Of a DNA stretch of 60,453 nt, positions 16,701 to 25,560 are shown piece after piece. The translations under genes and the position numbers were made by a program. The notes below the pieces were generated by a model. That model was not told where the DNA came from and did not search any database. It worked only from the letters and a program-made list of their open reading frames with translations. The stretch is from the NCBI GenBank assembly GCA_030431855.1, contig JAUIII010000003.1, positions 1 through 60,453 on the forward strand, read 5' to 3'. The DNA comes from a bacterium (GTDB lineage: Bacteria; Patescibacteriota; Saccharimonadia; Saccharimonadales; Saccharimonadaceae). Every line of letters begins with the position of its first letter. Positions within the stretch are counted from its first letter, which is position 1.

Positions 16701-16724
16701 ATACTTGGTACAAGTATGTAAAAT
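16701..16724 (+). promoter_or_regulatory. operator-like palindrome abutting a -10 box (isomerase promoter)
   Basis: ATACTTG-GTA-CAAGTAT (16701-16717) is a perfect 7-bp-arm palindrome ending 1 nt before the -10 box TAAAAT (16719-16724). A protein bound there would occlude the promoter. Confidence 0.6.
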
Positions 16725-16757
16725 AGAGTTAACAGAGCAATACAGAAGGAGGGACCG

Positions 16758-17789
16758 ATGCTCGACGATCAGAACCGTATCAAACAACTCGATACATTCG
16801 ACGCACTAACATTAGCCGCTAATACGCCGGATCAACTACGACATGATTTTTCGATACCGAAACAAGACGTGCCGCGTGAGATCAAGAATGTTGTGTACTG
16901 TGGCATGGGGGGCAGCGGCTTGCAAGCTGAGTTTGTGCAAACATGGCCAGGCCTAGCCGTGCCGTTTGTACTGTGGCGCGATTACGACCTGCCTGATTTT
17001 GTAAATGAACACACGCTGGTAATGATAGCCAGCTATTCGGGCAACACCGAAGAAGCCTTGTCTTCGCTGGCTTTGGCACGCGAAAAAGGCGCCATGATTT
17101 GTATTATGGCCGGCGGAGGTAAGCTACAAGAACAAGCCGGAGCGAATGGCGACGTAATGGGCATTATTCCAAAGGCCGTACAGCCACGCATGGCGGTGTT
17201 TCACTCGTTCCGCATGCTAGTAGACATGCTGATTGCTTATGGGCTTGTGGAAGAGAGCGCACTTGATGAGCTCGACCAAGCGGCTGACTTTTTAGATGAT
17301 AAGAAGACAACATGGCTCAAAGAAGTGCCCACCGGTGAGAACGAGGCAAAGCAGCTGGCTGAAAAACTGGTAGGGAAAACGCCGATTTTCTATGCAGCCA
17401 GTCGGTTTGCGGGCGCGGCGTACAAATGGAAGATTGGCGTGAATGAAAACGCCAAAAACACCGCTTGGTACAACGTGTACCCAGAGTTTAATCACAACGA
17501 ATTCATGGGCTGGACATCGCACCCAGTAGAAAAGCCGTTCGCCGTGGTAGACCTACGCACGGACTTCGACCACGAACGAATCAAGCAACGATTTGATTTA
17601 GGTGACCGCATGCTTTCTGGCATGAGACCGCATGCAATCTCAGTACATGCTCAAGGCGAGACACCGTTGCAGCAGCTGCTCTATCTCGTATTATTTGGTG
17701 ACTTCGCTACGGCCTACATGGGCTTACTAAACGGCGTTGACCCAAGCCCAGTGGCATTGATAGAGAAGTTCAAGAAAGAACTAGGGTAG
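16758..17789 (+). CDS. bifunctional phosphoglucose/phosphomannose isomerase (SIS domain)
   Basis: Enzymes of this family interconvert glucose-6-P, fructose-6-P and mannose-6-P. The 343-aa protein has two SIS domains: GMGGSGLQAEF near residue 50 and IASYSGNTEEALSS near residue 91 are the sugar-phosphate-binding loops, and the C-terminal part has ENAKNTAWYNVYPEFNHNEFMGW with the conserved Glu/His region. A strong AAGGAGGG Shine-Dalgarno precedes ATG 16758. It lies directly upstream of manC, so it probably feeds mannose-6-P to GDP-mannose synthesis; a phosphomannomutase is not in the window. The promoter has an operator-like palindrome. Confidence 0.92.
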   Translation: MLDDQNRIKQLDTFDALTLAANTPDQLRHDFSIPKQDVPREIKNVVYCGMGGSGLQAEFVQTWPGLAVPFVLWRDYDLPDFVNEHTLVMIASYSGNTEEALSSLALAREKGAMICIMAGGGKLQEQAGANGDVMGIIPKAVQPRMAVFHSFRMLVDMLIAYGLVEESALDELDQAADFLDDKKTTWLKEVPTGENEAKQLAEKLVGKTPIFYAASRFAGAAYKWKIGVNENAKNTAWYNVYPEFNHNEFMGWTSHPVEKPFAVVDLRTDFDHERIKQRFDLGDRMLSGMRPHAISVHAQGETPLQQLLYLVLFGDFATAYMGLLNGVDPSPVALIEKFKKELG

Positions 17790-17845
17790 ATACGCTATAA
17801 TAAAGAGCAGAAACTGCGCTGAAACAGCCAGAACTAGTAGACTAT

Positions 17846-18934
17846 ATGACACAGACTGAATCATCGACTCATAATTATGCAGTAGTAGTAGCGGGCGGTA
17901 GCGGCACACGCCTTTGGCCTATGAGCCGAAAAAAGTTGCCGAAACAAATTCAGAAATTGATTAGTGACAAGACACTCATCGAAGAAACTGTCGATAGGCT
18001 CTCAGGACTGGTTCCGTATGAGAATATTTATGTTTCAACCACGAGTAACTACGCCGAGAAGATACATTCCGTCTTGCCTAAAGTACCAAAAGAGAATGTT
18101 GTGGTGGAACCCGTCGCACGTGGCACGACTGCTGCGTTTGCGCTGTTTAGCGAAGTCATCTATCGGCGTGATCCACAGGCGACTATTATCAGCCTTGCCT
18201 CGGACCATGCTGTTTCAGAAATCGAGGTGTTCCAGGACTCAGTACAAGCCGCCTATGATTTTATTGCCCAAAACCCGACGAGCATCGGGCTCATTGGTAT
18301 AAAACCGACCAAGCCCGACACGGGCCTAGGGTATATAAAGGTCGACAAAGTCATACAAGATTCACCTTTGGTGTATTCAGTCGAGAAATTCGTCGAGAAG
18401 CCATCGCTGAACGTGGCAGAAAAATATGTTGCTTCAGGTGAATATTTTTGGAATGCGGCTTACTACTGTTTCAAGGCAGAGACGCTCATCCGGGCCTATG
18501 AAGAAGCTGACAAAGAAATACTTGATAATATACGAGCATTCTTGGCGTCGGGTGAACAAGCAGATTTTGAAAAGGTGCCGGTGAAACCGCATGAAATTGA
18601 GCTCATCAACGCAAACAAGTTCCCTCTGGCGGTCGTTGCATCCGATTTTGTATGGAGCGATATCGGCAACTGGGGAACACTGCATGATATCTTGGCGGAT
18701 GTGGAAAGCAACAAAAACATTGTTGCAACTGGGGCAGAGCTAGTGGATGTTGATAGTAAAAACTGCATGATTGTCGTGGAGGACAAGAATAAGCTTGTCG
18801 CGACGGTTGGCCTAGATAACATCGTGGTAGTCGACACCAAAGACGTGCTCCTCGTGCTGGATAAAAATCACACCCAAGACATCAAATCAGTGCTCAAGGA
18901 CATTGAGCAGCGCGGACTAGATAAGTACCTGTAG
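17846..18934 (+). CDS. manC: mannose-1-phosphate guanylyltransferase
   Basis: It makes GDP-mannose from mannose-1-P and GTP in the cytoplasm. The 362-aa protein has the nucleotidyltransferase signature VVAGGSGTRLWPMSRKKLPKQ, the LASDHAV metal motif, VEKFVEKPS and FVWSDIGNWGTLHD, all typical of the ManC/RfbM family. It lacks the C-terminal isomerase domain of two-domain enzymes, matching the separate isomerase upstream. A TATAAT box (17796-17801) 7 nt after the upstream stop predicts a leader of about 38 nt containing two back-to-back mini-hairpins; there is no Shine-Dalgarno. wecB follows after 7 nt. Confidence 0.94.
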   Translation: MTQTESSTHNYAVVVAGGSGTRLWPMSRKKLPKQIQKLISDKTLIEETVDRLSGLVPYENIYVSTTSNYAEKIHSVLPKVPKENVVVEPVARGTTAAFALFSEVIYRRDPQATIISLASDHAVSEIEVFQDSVQAAYDFIAQNPTSIGLIGIKPTKPDTGLGYIKVDKVIQDSPLVYSVEKFVEKPSLNVAEKYVASGEYFWNAAYYCFKAETLIRAYEEADKEILDNIRAFLASGEQADFEKVPVKPHEIELINANKFPLAVVASDFVWSDIGNWGTLHDILADVESNKNIVATGAELVDVDSKNCMIVVEDKNKLVATVGLDNIVVVDTKDVLLVLDKNHTQDIKSVLKDIEQRGLDKYL

Positions 18935-18941
18935 GAGGACG

Positions 18942-20282
18942 ATGGAATATTTCACGGAAGAAGCAATTGAACGACTGAGTCAGGCTGAGTCAAAAGTAGT
19001 GCATGTTGTACTTATCGCAACAAAACCGGACATCATAAAGCAAGCGCCAATATACCTAGAGCTCAAGGAGCGTGGTGAGTTTGTGCTGCTCTGTCATACT
19101 GGCCAACACCATGATTTTCGCTACAGTGGCGGCATGGAAGAAGAGTTTGGCTTGACGACCGATGTTCATCTGACCATTGACGGCGACTTGCACAGCAAGG
19201 TCGCGCAGATGATAGAACGCTTCGGCGCTGTGCTCAAGTACTTGATCGATGTAGGGAAAACACCGATTCCCTACATTCATGGGGATACCAGCACGTCGAT
19301 GGCGATCGGGCTTAGTTCATACATGCACCGTGTCGCATGTGTTCACGTCGAGGCGGGTATTCGCACATTAACACCAAAGGCTGAAGTATACCAAAAGTTT
19401 TATGATGATTTTAAAGCCGGAAACTTTAACTGGGAAGAATACTATCGAGCGCAGCAGGTTAGGGATAATTTTGAGCTTGGCAGCATGGAACCATTTCCCG
19501 AACAGTACAACACGCGTGTATCCGAGCCAGCCTCGGGGTATCACGCCGCACCTGTCGAGCTGGTCAAGGACTTTATCTTGAGTGAAGGGTTTGACCCAGC
19601 AACGGTAGAGGTGGTAGGCAACACTGTGGCAGATGCTACCAAGCTTGCCATCGCAGACTCAGACAAGTCGACTATATTTGAGAAGTACCCACAGCTTGAA
19701 AATGGCAAATTTGTACGGTTTTGTATACACCGACGTGAAAATACCCAGGACGAACATCGCTTTACGGTTCTTATAGATGCAATGGAAACGCTGGTGCGCT
19801 CAGGCGAACACGTGCTTCTTATATCACTATTTGGTACCGAACAGGCGATTGACGCATTTGGTCTGCGTCAGAGAATTGAAGATCTGGTGAACGAGTTTCC
19901 AGAAACCTTTATCTATTCTGACGTTTGGCCATACTACCGTGATGTAGTAGCCGCTATGAGAAAATGTGCTGCTGTTGCTACCGATTCAGGCAGTATGCAA
20001 GAGGAGATGAACATCCTCGGTATCCCATGTGTGACGCTCCGTTTCGGCACAGATCGAGGCGAATCAGTACTTGCAGGCGCCAACGTACAAGCACCACCTA
20101 TCGATAGCGACTTTATCGTTGAGATTATCAAAGGCGCCATGAACAACCAGATTATGGCGAGTGTCGGTAATATTTACGGCGAAGATGTGTCGAAGAAACT
20201 TGTCGACGGTGTGTTGGCGCGCGTTGATAAAGAACACGGTCTCTTTCAGACTGAAGAAAAACGAATCAAGCTGCGTCTTTAG
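18942..20282 (+). CDS. wecB: UDP-N-acetylglucosamine 2-epimerase-like enzyme
   Basis: WecB-type epimerases convert UDP-GlcNAc to UDP-ManNAc for surface polysaccharides. Family motifs are visible: HTGQHHDF (TGQHxD), IHGDTSTSMA (hGDt), HVEAGIRTL, VVGNTVADA, CIHRRENTQDEHRF (HRREN) and ATDSGSMQEEMNILGIPCVTLR. The 446-aa length exceeds the usual 370-380 aa because of an N-terminal extension and an insertion of about 60 residues after the EAGIRT motif, rich in aromatic and acidic residues. A GGAGGA Shine-Dalgarno lies 7 nt after the manC stop, so the two are co-transcribed. The end overlaps a convergent gene by 17 bp. Confidence 0.9.
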   Translation: MEYFTEEAIERLSQAESKVVHVVLIATKPDIIKQAPIYLELKERGEFVLLCHTGQHHDFRYSGGMEEEFGLTTDVHLTIDGDLHSKVAQMIERFGAVLKYLIDVGKTPIPYIHGDTSTSMAIGLSSYMHRVACVHVEAGIRTLTPKAEVYQKFYDDFKAGNFNWEEYYRAQQVRDNFELGSMEPFPEQYNTRVSEPASGYHAAPVELVKDFILSEGFDPATVEVVGNTVADATKLAIADSDKSTIFEKYPQLENGKFVRFCIHRRENTQDEHRFTVLIDAMETLVRSGEHVLLISLFGTEQAIDAFGLRQRIEDLVNEFPETFIYSDVWPYYRDVVAAMRKCAAVATDSGSMQEEMNILGIPCVTLRFGTDRGESVLAGANVQAPPIDSDFIVEIIKGAMNNQIMASVGNIYGEDVSKKLVDGVLARVDKEHGLFQTEEKRIKLRL

Positions 20283-21108
20283 CGCGTAGTTCTGTGAGCA
20301 TATCCCAGTGAGGGTTACCACGGCTTAGCGGGTCACGTTCGTCACGTTTGGCAGCGAGGCTTCCGGTGTAGTTTGGATCGTCTTGTTTGCCCTCGTACTC
20401 TTTGCCTAGGGGATCGGCCTGGAACGCGGCGAGCGCTTTGGCTTCACCTTTTTCCGCCATAATCAGATCTGCTGGATCAGGGTTGTTCACGCCGACATAG
20501 CTAAAATCATGCTGGGCGATACCGAGTGCACCGATGTGGTGAAGAAAACGCTGACGCTTGAATTCCCAGCCGAGCACGGAAATATCACGGGGTAACTCAC
20601 CAGTGAGGGCCATAAAACTTGCGATGTCACCGAGTACATTTTCGATAGAGTCACGGGCATATTCGTTTAGGGCGACCGTGACTTCTCCACGTTGTGGGGT
20701 CCAGAGTTTTTTCAGGGGTATTGCAATCGTTTGGCCGCTCGGTGTTGTATATGTAATGGTCTCTAGGTCCTCAATCTCGTACCAGCCCGAGCGTTCGCCG
20801 GCCGCGAGGTAGGAGCTGGCTTCTGACCAATCGTGTTGTCCGCCAACAGAGTCGGGGCGGGTAAAACCACCGCTGACAACTAGCAGGTTTTTTGGGTCTT
20901 CTGAAGCTTGTTCGACACCTTCCTTTAGGTGCTCGCCGTAGTAGTGAGGTTCACCTTTTTGAAACGGCGCCAGTACCCACGGAGTGTCGTCCTCAAATGG
21001 ATCCACCGGTAATTCGTTGGGTGCGTAATCTGTTTTGAAGGCAGCATGACCAACAACAGCGACCAGGTTGTCGCTAGAGATGTGAGGTGTTTCGTTTTTT
21101 GCGGGCAT
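20266..21108 (-). CDS. DUF218/YdcF-like protein
   Basis: The 280-aa protein looks like the DUF218 (ElyC/SanA/YdcF) superfamily: an N-terminal VAVVGHAAF strand, LLVVSGGFTRPD, SEASSYLAAGERSG, an ENVLGDIASF helix and DISVLGWEFKRQRFLHH. No membrane segment is visible, unlike SanA/ElyC, so it is probably cytosolic. Members are linked to envelope metabolism in other bacteria, but their reaction is not established. TATAAT lies 10 nt before the ATG on the minus strand. It overlaps the end of wecB. Confidence 0.65.
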   Translation of the reverse strand: MPAKNETPHISSDNLVAVVGHAAFKTDYAPNELPVDPFEDDTPWVLAPFQKGEPHYYGEHLKEGVEQASEDPKNLLVVSGGFTRPDSVGGQHDWSEASSYLAAGERSGWYEIEDLETITYTTPSGQTIAIPLKKLWTPQRGEVTVALNEYARDSIENVLGDIASFMALTGELPRDISVLGWEFKRQRFLHHIGALGIAQHDFSYVGVNNPDPADLIMAEKGEAKALAAFQADPLGKEYEGKQDDPNYTGSLAAKRDERDPLSRGNPHWDMLTELRAKDAA

Positions 21109-21154
21109 TACAATATAAATTATACATGAATAAGGCTAAAAAGTCAATATCTGA

Positions 21155-22258
21155 CTACTGTTTCTGACGCAATGCACGCAGATAGGCATCATATGTTTGC
21201 TCGGCAGTTCGTGTCCACGAAAATTTTTTTACTTGCTGCTGGCCTTTTTTCACTAACTCTTTGGCTAAAGCGGGGTTGTCCAGTAGTCGCAGTATTGTAT
21301 CGGCCAGTTGGTCGACATTGTTCGGCTCGAAATAGAGCGCGGCATCACCCGCTACTTCTGGTAGACAGGTCGCATTGGATGAAATAACTGGACAGTTTTC
21401 GTACATAGCTTCATGCAGTGGCATATGAAACCCTTCGGACAGCGATGCCACTACGTAGGCTTGAGCATGGCGCATAAGCCACATCTTTTCCTCGTCGCTG
21501 ATGTAGCCGAGGATATGTACGTCTGGAATATCGTGTGCTTCGGCATATGCTTCGAGCTCGTCGTAGAACAGATCACGCTTACCTGCTAGTGCGAGGTGGA
21601 GGTCGGGACGCTGCTTTTTAACGATAGCAAACGCCTTGACGATTTTATCGACATTTTTGTAGGGAAACGCATTGCCGACCCAGAAGAGGAACTGTTTGCC
21701 TTTAAATTCTTCAACCGGAACCGGTTCTGCCTCAATCGCATCTCCGGCAATTTTGACAGTTAACAACTTGTTGGTGTATAGGTGACCTGTCCACTTATCG
21801 AGGTCGTTCGACACATACTTTGTCGGGGAAAGTATAGACTTTGATCGCCAAATAACGTTTCTCATAAGAAAAGTAAAGATAGCTTTCTGCAGCTTGTAAA
21901 CGTATTTGTTTCCGTCGATATTTTCGTAGCGAATCAGGGTTGTATCGTGAATGGTAGTGACGCGTTTGCCAAACCACAGTATTGGCTGCTGCGGCATCGT
22001 AAAGTGGACGATGTCAGGCTTGAGACGGTATAACAAAATCGGTAGCAGTAGCTGCTCGGCAAAGGTGTAATGATCGGCCGTGGTGGTGACGACACGCATA
22101 TTATCAGAGGTCGGTTGGTAATGGTCTTTTTCTTTTTCTAGCACAATGACAGTGTAGGTGTGCTCGGTCGGGATTTTTCCTAGATGTTCGAGCAGCTTTT
22201 GCGTATAATGACCGGTCGATGAATTGATGCGGCGTGCGTCGATAACGATATGGCTCAC
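21155..22258 (-). CDS. GT4-family glycosyltransferase
   Basis: The 367-aa GT-B-fold protein begins MSHIVIDARRINSSTGHY, has the inter-domain linker FLFWVGNAFPYKNVDKIVKAF, and the catalytic/nucleotide-sugar E-x7-E region SLSEGFHMPLHEAMYENCPVI. It would transfer an activated sugar (possibly mannose, given manC nearby) to a lipid or polysaccharide on the inner face of the membrane. The ATG overlaps the stop of the second GT4 gene by 4 bp (ATGA), so the two are translationally coupled and probably act in sequence on one glycan. Confidence 0.92.
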   Translation of the reverse strand: MSHIVIDARRINSSTGHYTQKLLEHLGKIPTEHTYTVIVLEKEKDHYQPTSDNMRVVTTTADHYTFAEQLLLPILLYRLKPDIVHFTMPQQPILWFGKRVTTIHDTTLIRYENIDGNKYVYKLQKAIFTFLMRNVIWRSKSILSPTKYVSNDLDKWTGHLYTNKLLTVKIAGDAIEAEPVPVEEFKGKQFLFWVGNAFPYKNVDKIVKAFAIVKKQRPDLHLALAGKRDLFYDELEAYAEAHDIPDVHILGYISDEEKMWLMRHAQAYVVASLSEGFHMPLHEAMYENCPVISSNATCLPEVAGDAALYFEPNNVDQLADTILRLLDNPALAKELVKKGQQQVKKFSWTRTAEQTYDAYLRALRQKQ

Positions 22259-23391
22259 GAAGCAGTCCTTTCATAGCTTTTGTAGGTAAAATTTCGGATC
22301 TTATTGACGAAGAGTGTTTTGTCGAAGCGTTTTGCGCGGTTTCGTAATATTGTTGGCGAGAAGCGAATCGCTTCAGCGGCTTTGATTGCTTCTACGACAG
22401 CATCGACCGTTTGCTCGGCAAACAATACGCCTGTTTCTTTGTCGGTTACAATCTCACTTGAACCACCCGCCCGGTAGGCTATCACTGGTGCGCCCGCAGC
22501 CATCGCTTCGACTGAGACAATGCCAAAGTCTTCCTCTGCCGGGAAGATAAACCCCTTGGCGTGATTGAGAGCTTGCTCGACGACAGCGTCACTGGCATTG
22601 CCGAAACGCTCGGTGTAAAACTCAATACTTTCACCAGCGAGCGAGCGTAGTTTTTCGTGCTCACTACCGCTGCCGTACACCTTTAGCGTTACGCCTAGCT
22701 GCGTACAGGCTCGTACGGCGAGCTCATGCTTTTTATACGGTATCTGACGTCCTAGAGCCACATAGTAATCATCGCGGCTGGCACTCGGTTTGAATCGTTT
22801 AGTATCCACGGGTGGATAGATGACCGTAGCCGGTTTTTTGTAGTATTTCTCAATACGTGCCTTCACGGTGGTTGAATTGCCAATGAAATAGTCGACATCT
22901 TGGGCAGCTTTGAAATCCGCGCGCTTTAGTGGCGGTACCATCAGGGGCATCATCAGTCGCACCAGCCAATTCAATTTTCCAAATCCAGGGTCGGCTTTGT
23001 AGTTTTCGTAGTGGCTCCAATAGTAGCGAATGGGCGTGTGGCAGTAGCAGACGTGTACCTGACCAGGGCGAGTTTTTCGCACTTGTTTGGCTTCAGCGCT
23101 GGCACTTGAAAGGATGACATCGAATTCAGACAGGTCTAGCTTGCGAAAAGCATGCACGCGCAGCATTGGGAAAAACTTGTGCAAGTTTCGTAAGGGGCCG
23201 GGCAGTTTTTGTAGGTAAGTGGTACGCACATCGGCATGTTTAAACGCGGGCACGTTTTCAGGTACATATACGCTGGTATAAATCGGCGCATCTGGGAATG
23301 CCTCGTGAAAGGCCAGAATCACTTGCTCGGCGCCTGCCATGTTGGTAAGCCAGTCGCAGACGATGGCCACTTTTGGTTTGGGAGTGCTCAT
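22255..23391 (-). CDS. GT4-family glycosyltransferase (WbaZ/mannosyltransferase-like)
   Basis: The 378-aa protein starts KVAIVCDWLTNMAGAEQVIL, has CHTPIRYYWSHYENYK (typical of mannosyl/rhamnosyl GT4 enzymes), VIYPPVDTKRF, YVALGRQIPYKKHELAV and FGIVSVEAMAAGAPVIAYRAGG (E-x7-E). Sugar specificity is not deducible, but mannose is plausible. It is the first gene of a two-gene operon. TATAAT lies exactly 7 nt before ATG 23391 on the minus strand (leaderless). Confidence 0.92.
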   Translation of the reverse strand: MSTPKPKVAIVCDWLTNMAGAEQVILAFHEAFPDAPIYTSVYVPENVPAFKHADVRTTYLQKLPGPLRNLHKFFPMLRVHAFRKLDLSEFDVILSSASAEAKQVRKTRPGQVHVCYCHTPIRYYWSHYENYKADPGFGKLNWLVRLMMPLMVPPLKRADFKAAQDVDYFIGNSTTVKARIEKYYKKPATVIYPPVDTKRFKPSASRDDYYVALGRQIPYKKHELAVRACTQLGVTLKVYGSGSEHEKLRSLAGESIEFYTERFGNASDAVVEQALNHAKGFIFPAEEDFGIVSVEAMAAGAPVIAYRAGGSSEIVTDKETGVLFAEQTVDAVVEAIKAAEAIRFSPTILRNRAKRFDKTLFVNKIRNFTYKSYERTAS

Positions 23392-23404
23392 TTACTCTAT
23401 TATA

Positions 23405-24637
23405 TCAGTGATAGCGGCGCAGTGATTCAATAGGATCTTTGCGAGCGGCGCGCCAGGCGGGGTATAGGCCAAACAACATACCAACACCGATGGAAAGCAC
23501 GGCGGCGACAGCAGCAATTTGCCAGCTGAGCAGCGGGTCGTACGGAATGAACATGCTGATAATAAACGCCATGAAATAACCCAAGATGTAACCCATCAAG
23601 CCACCCAGCACGCTAATAATCAGTGATTCGATGATGAATTGCATCATGATAGTGCCGTTACTGGCACCAACAGCTTTACGCAGGCCAATCTCGCGCGTGC
23701 GCTCTGAAATACCCACCAGCATGATATTCATAATGCCAATACCACCAACAAACAGGGCAATACCAGCGATTGACGAGAAGGCGAGGCTAATAAGGTCGAA
23801 AAATTGATTGCTTGAGCGTGAGATGTCTTCGCCCACCAGCACGCTGATGTCTTCTTGGTCGTCGTGCCGAGCAGCAAGTTCGGCGGTGAGCTCTTTTTTG
23901 TAGGCATTCATATTGGTGCCCTCTTTGGCCAGTACGTTAATTTGCTGAATCTGCGCGACGCCGTCGTTGAATAATTTACCGCTATTAAAACCAATAATCG
24001 CCGCGTAGTCGTAATCGATAGAGTTGAAATTGATGGGCTGATTCAAGCGCTTCAGCACGCCAATTACCGTGAAGGTTTGGCCACGAATTAAGAACGTACG
24101 GCCGATAGTTTGTTCGGTACCAAATAAGTCTACCGATAGTTGAGCACCAATGACTGCCGTGTTTTCGAGGGTAACGCTGTCGATAAATTGCCCGTCGCGT
24201 AGCTTCAGTTGGTTGATGCTTGCAAGGTCGGGCGAGGTGGCTACTAGCGTACTTTTGTTAGGTCGTTCATCACCAGCGCGAATACTAGCGCTGATGGTCA
24301 TCAGTGGGGCAGCGGCTTCTGTGCTTGGCAACTTGCGCACGGCGGCAAGGTCGGTTTCGGTAAGCGGACTGGTAGTGTACGCGTTCTGCGAAACTGGGTT
24401 ATTAAGGCTTGCCAGGCTGGTTGCTGTATCCATGGGGCGGACCACCGCAAGGTTTGGCCCAATTTCCTCCACCTGCTGGGCCACGATAGATGAAATACCG
24501 CCCGATAGTGCCAAGATAGTGGTAATACTCGCCACGCCAATTGCCACGCCAGAAATGGTAAGCAATGTGCGGGCGCGTGCGCGCTCGAGCGACTGCTTGG
24601 CGGTACGATAATGGTCGACCATCAGTGAACCAATCAT
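23405..24637 (-). CDS. MacB/LolC-type ABC transporter permease
   Basis: The 410-aa protein has the MacB layout: a cytosolic start, a first TM helix (LLTISGVAIGVASITTILALS), an extracytoplasmic MacB-PCD domain of about 220 residues, and three C-terminal TM helices with the FtsX-domain signature GIGIMNIMLVGISERTREIGLRKAVGA. Such transporters work by mechanotransmission, moving peptides, lipoproteins or toxins on the outer side of the membrane rather than across it. The ATG overlaps the stop of the ATPase gene (ATGA, 24634-24637). The substrate is unknown. Confidence 0.93.
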   Translation of the reverse strand: MIGSLMVDHYRTAKQSLERARARTLLTISGVAIGVASITTILALSGGISSIVAQQVEEIGPNLAVVRPMDTATSLASLNNPVSQNAYTTSPLTETDLAAVRKLPSTEAAAPLMTISASIRAGDERPNKSTLVATSPDLASINQLKLRDGQFIDSVTLENTAVIGAQLSVDLFGTEQTIGRTFLIRGQTFTVIGVLKRLNQPINFNSIDYDYAAIIGFNSGKLFNDGVAQIQQINVLAKEGTNMNAYKKELTAELAARHDDQEDISVLVGEDISRSSNQFFDLISLAFSSIAGIALFVGGIGIMNIMLVGISERTREIGLRKAVGASNGTIMMQFIIESLIISVLGGLMGYILGYFMAFIISMFIPYDPLLSWQIAAVAAVLSIGVGMLFGLYPAWRAARKDPIESLRRYH

Positions 24638-25497
24638 GTGTTCGCCTCTTTCTTCTTGGCAGTAGTCTTCTTGGCTGGCTTTTTCTTGGGTTTTGCTTTG
24701 GTGGTCGCACGCTTCTTGGTAGTTTTCGTCTTTGTAGCCTTGGTGGTTTTGGTGGCTTTGCCCAGTGGTCGCTTCGCTGCTGGTTTCTTTTCTTCTACCA
24801 CGATGTCTTTGGTGTCTGAATCTATCCTGCCATCAAGCATGGTAATCACACGGCTGGCGTAGGTAGTCAGATTCGGGTTGTGCGTCACCATAATAATCGT
24901 GTTGCCCTTTTTGTGTACTTCGCTCAGCTCTTCCATAATTACGTGCGACGAACGGCTATCCAAATTGCCGGTAGGCTCGTCTGCTAGAATAATCGACGGA
25001 TCGTTCACAAGGGCTCGCGCAATCGCAACGCGCTGAGTTTGACCGCCGGAAAGCTGCCACGGCATGTAGTATTCACGCTCGCCTAGGTGGAATGTTTTCA
25101 GCATTTCGCTGGCGCGCTCCAGCCGCTTTAGGTGCGAAACATGGCTGTAGGTAAGAGGCAGAGCAACGTTTTCTATCACGTTCAAGCGTTCAACAAGGTT
25201 GAAATTTTGAAACACAAAACCAATTTGATGGGCGCGTACCTTTGCGTGGCGACTACTAGAGAAATCTTCTACGTTGCGACCATCTAGCACGTATTCGCCA
25301 TCAGTTGCGCGGTCTAGCAAGCCGATAATATTTAGCAGCGTGGTCTTGCCACAGCCACTAGGACCCATAATGGCGATAAACTCACCTTTTTTCACTGTTA
25401 GATCCACGCCGTCGAGCGCGTATTGCTCGGCGTCACCAACCCCAAACCTGCGTTTGAGGCCCTTTAATTCGATTACTGGTGTGGTGGATTTGCTCAT
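24634..25497 (-). CDS. MacB/LolD-type ABC transporter ATPase with Lys/Ala/Thr-rich tail
   Basis: The first ~225 residues are a complete ABC ATPase: Walker A GPSGCGKTT, Q-loop VFQNFN, signature LSGGQTQRVA, Walker B IILADEPTGNLD and H-loop VTHNP. The last ~55 residues are an extra low-complexity tail of Lys, Ala, Thr and Pro (KKP, KKT, TTKA repeats) resembling histone H1 or HU-type tails; LolD/MacB ATPases normally end near residue 225-235. The gene pairs with the permease by a 4-bp overlap. TATAAT lies 7 nt before ATG 25497 on the minus strand (leaderless). Confidence 0.93.
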   Translation of the reverse strand: MSKSTTPVIELKGLKRRFGVGDAEQYALDGVDLTVKKGEFIAIMGPSGCGKTTLLNIIGLLDRATDGEYVLDGRNVEDFSSSRHAKVRAHQIGFVFQNFNLVERLNVIENVALPLTYSHVSHLKRLERASEMLKTFHLGEREYYMPWQLSGGQTQRVAIARALVNDPSIILADEPTGNLDSRSSHVIMEELSEVHKKGNTIIMVTHNPNLTTYASRVITMLDGRIDSDTKDIVVEEKKPAAKRPLGKATKTTKATKTKTTKKRATTKAKPKKKPAKKTTAKKKEANT

Positions 25498-25560
25498 TTA
25501 TTCAATTATAAAGAGACAAACAGAGGAAAAGCAACCGTAAGCGTAGCGTAAATTTGACAA

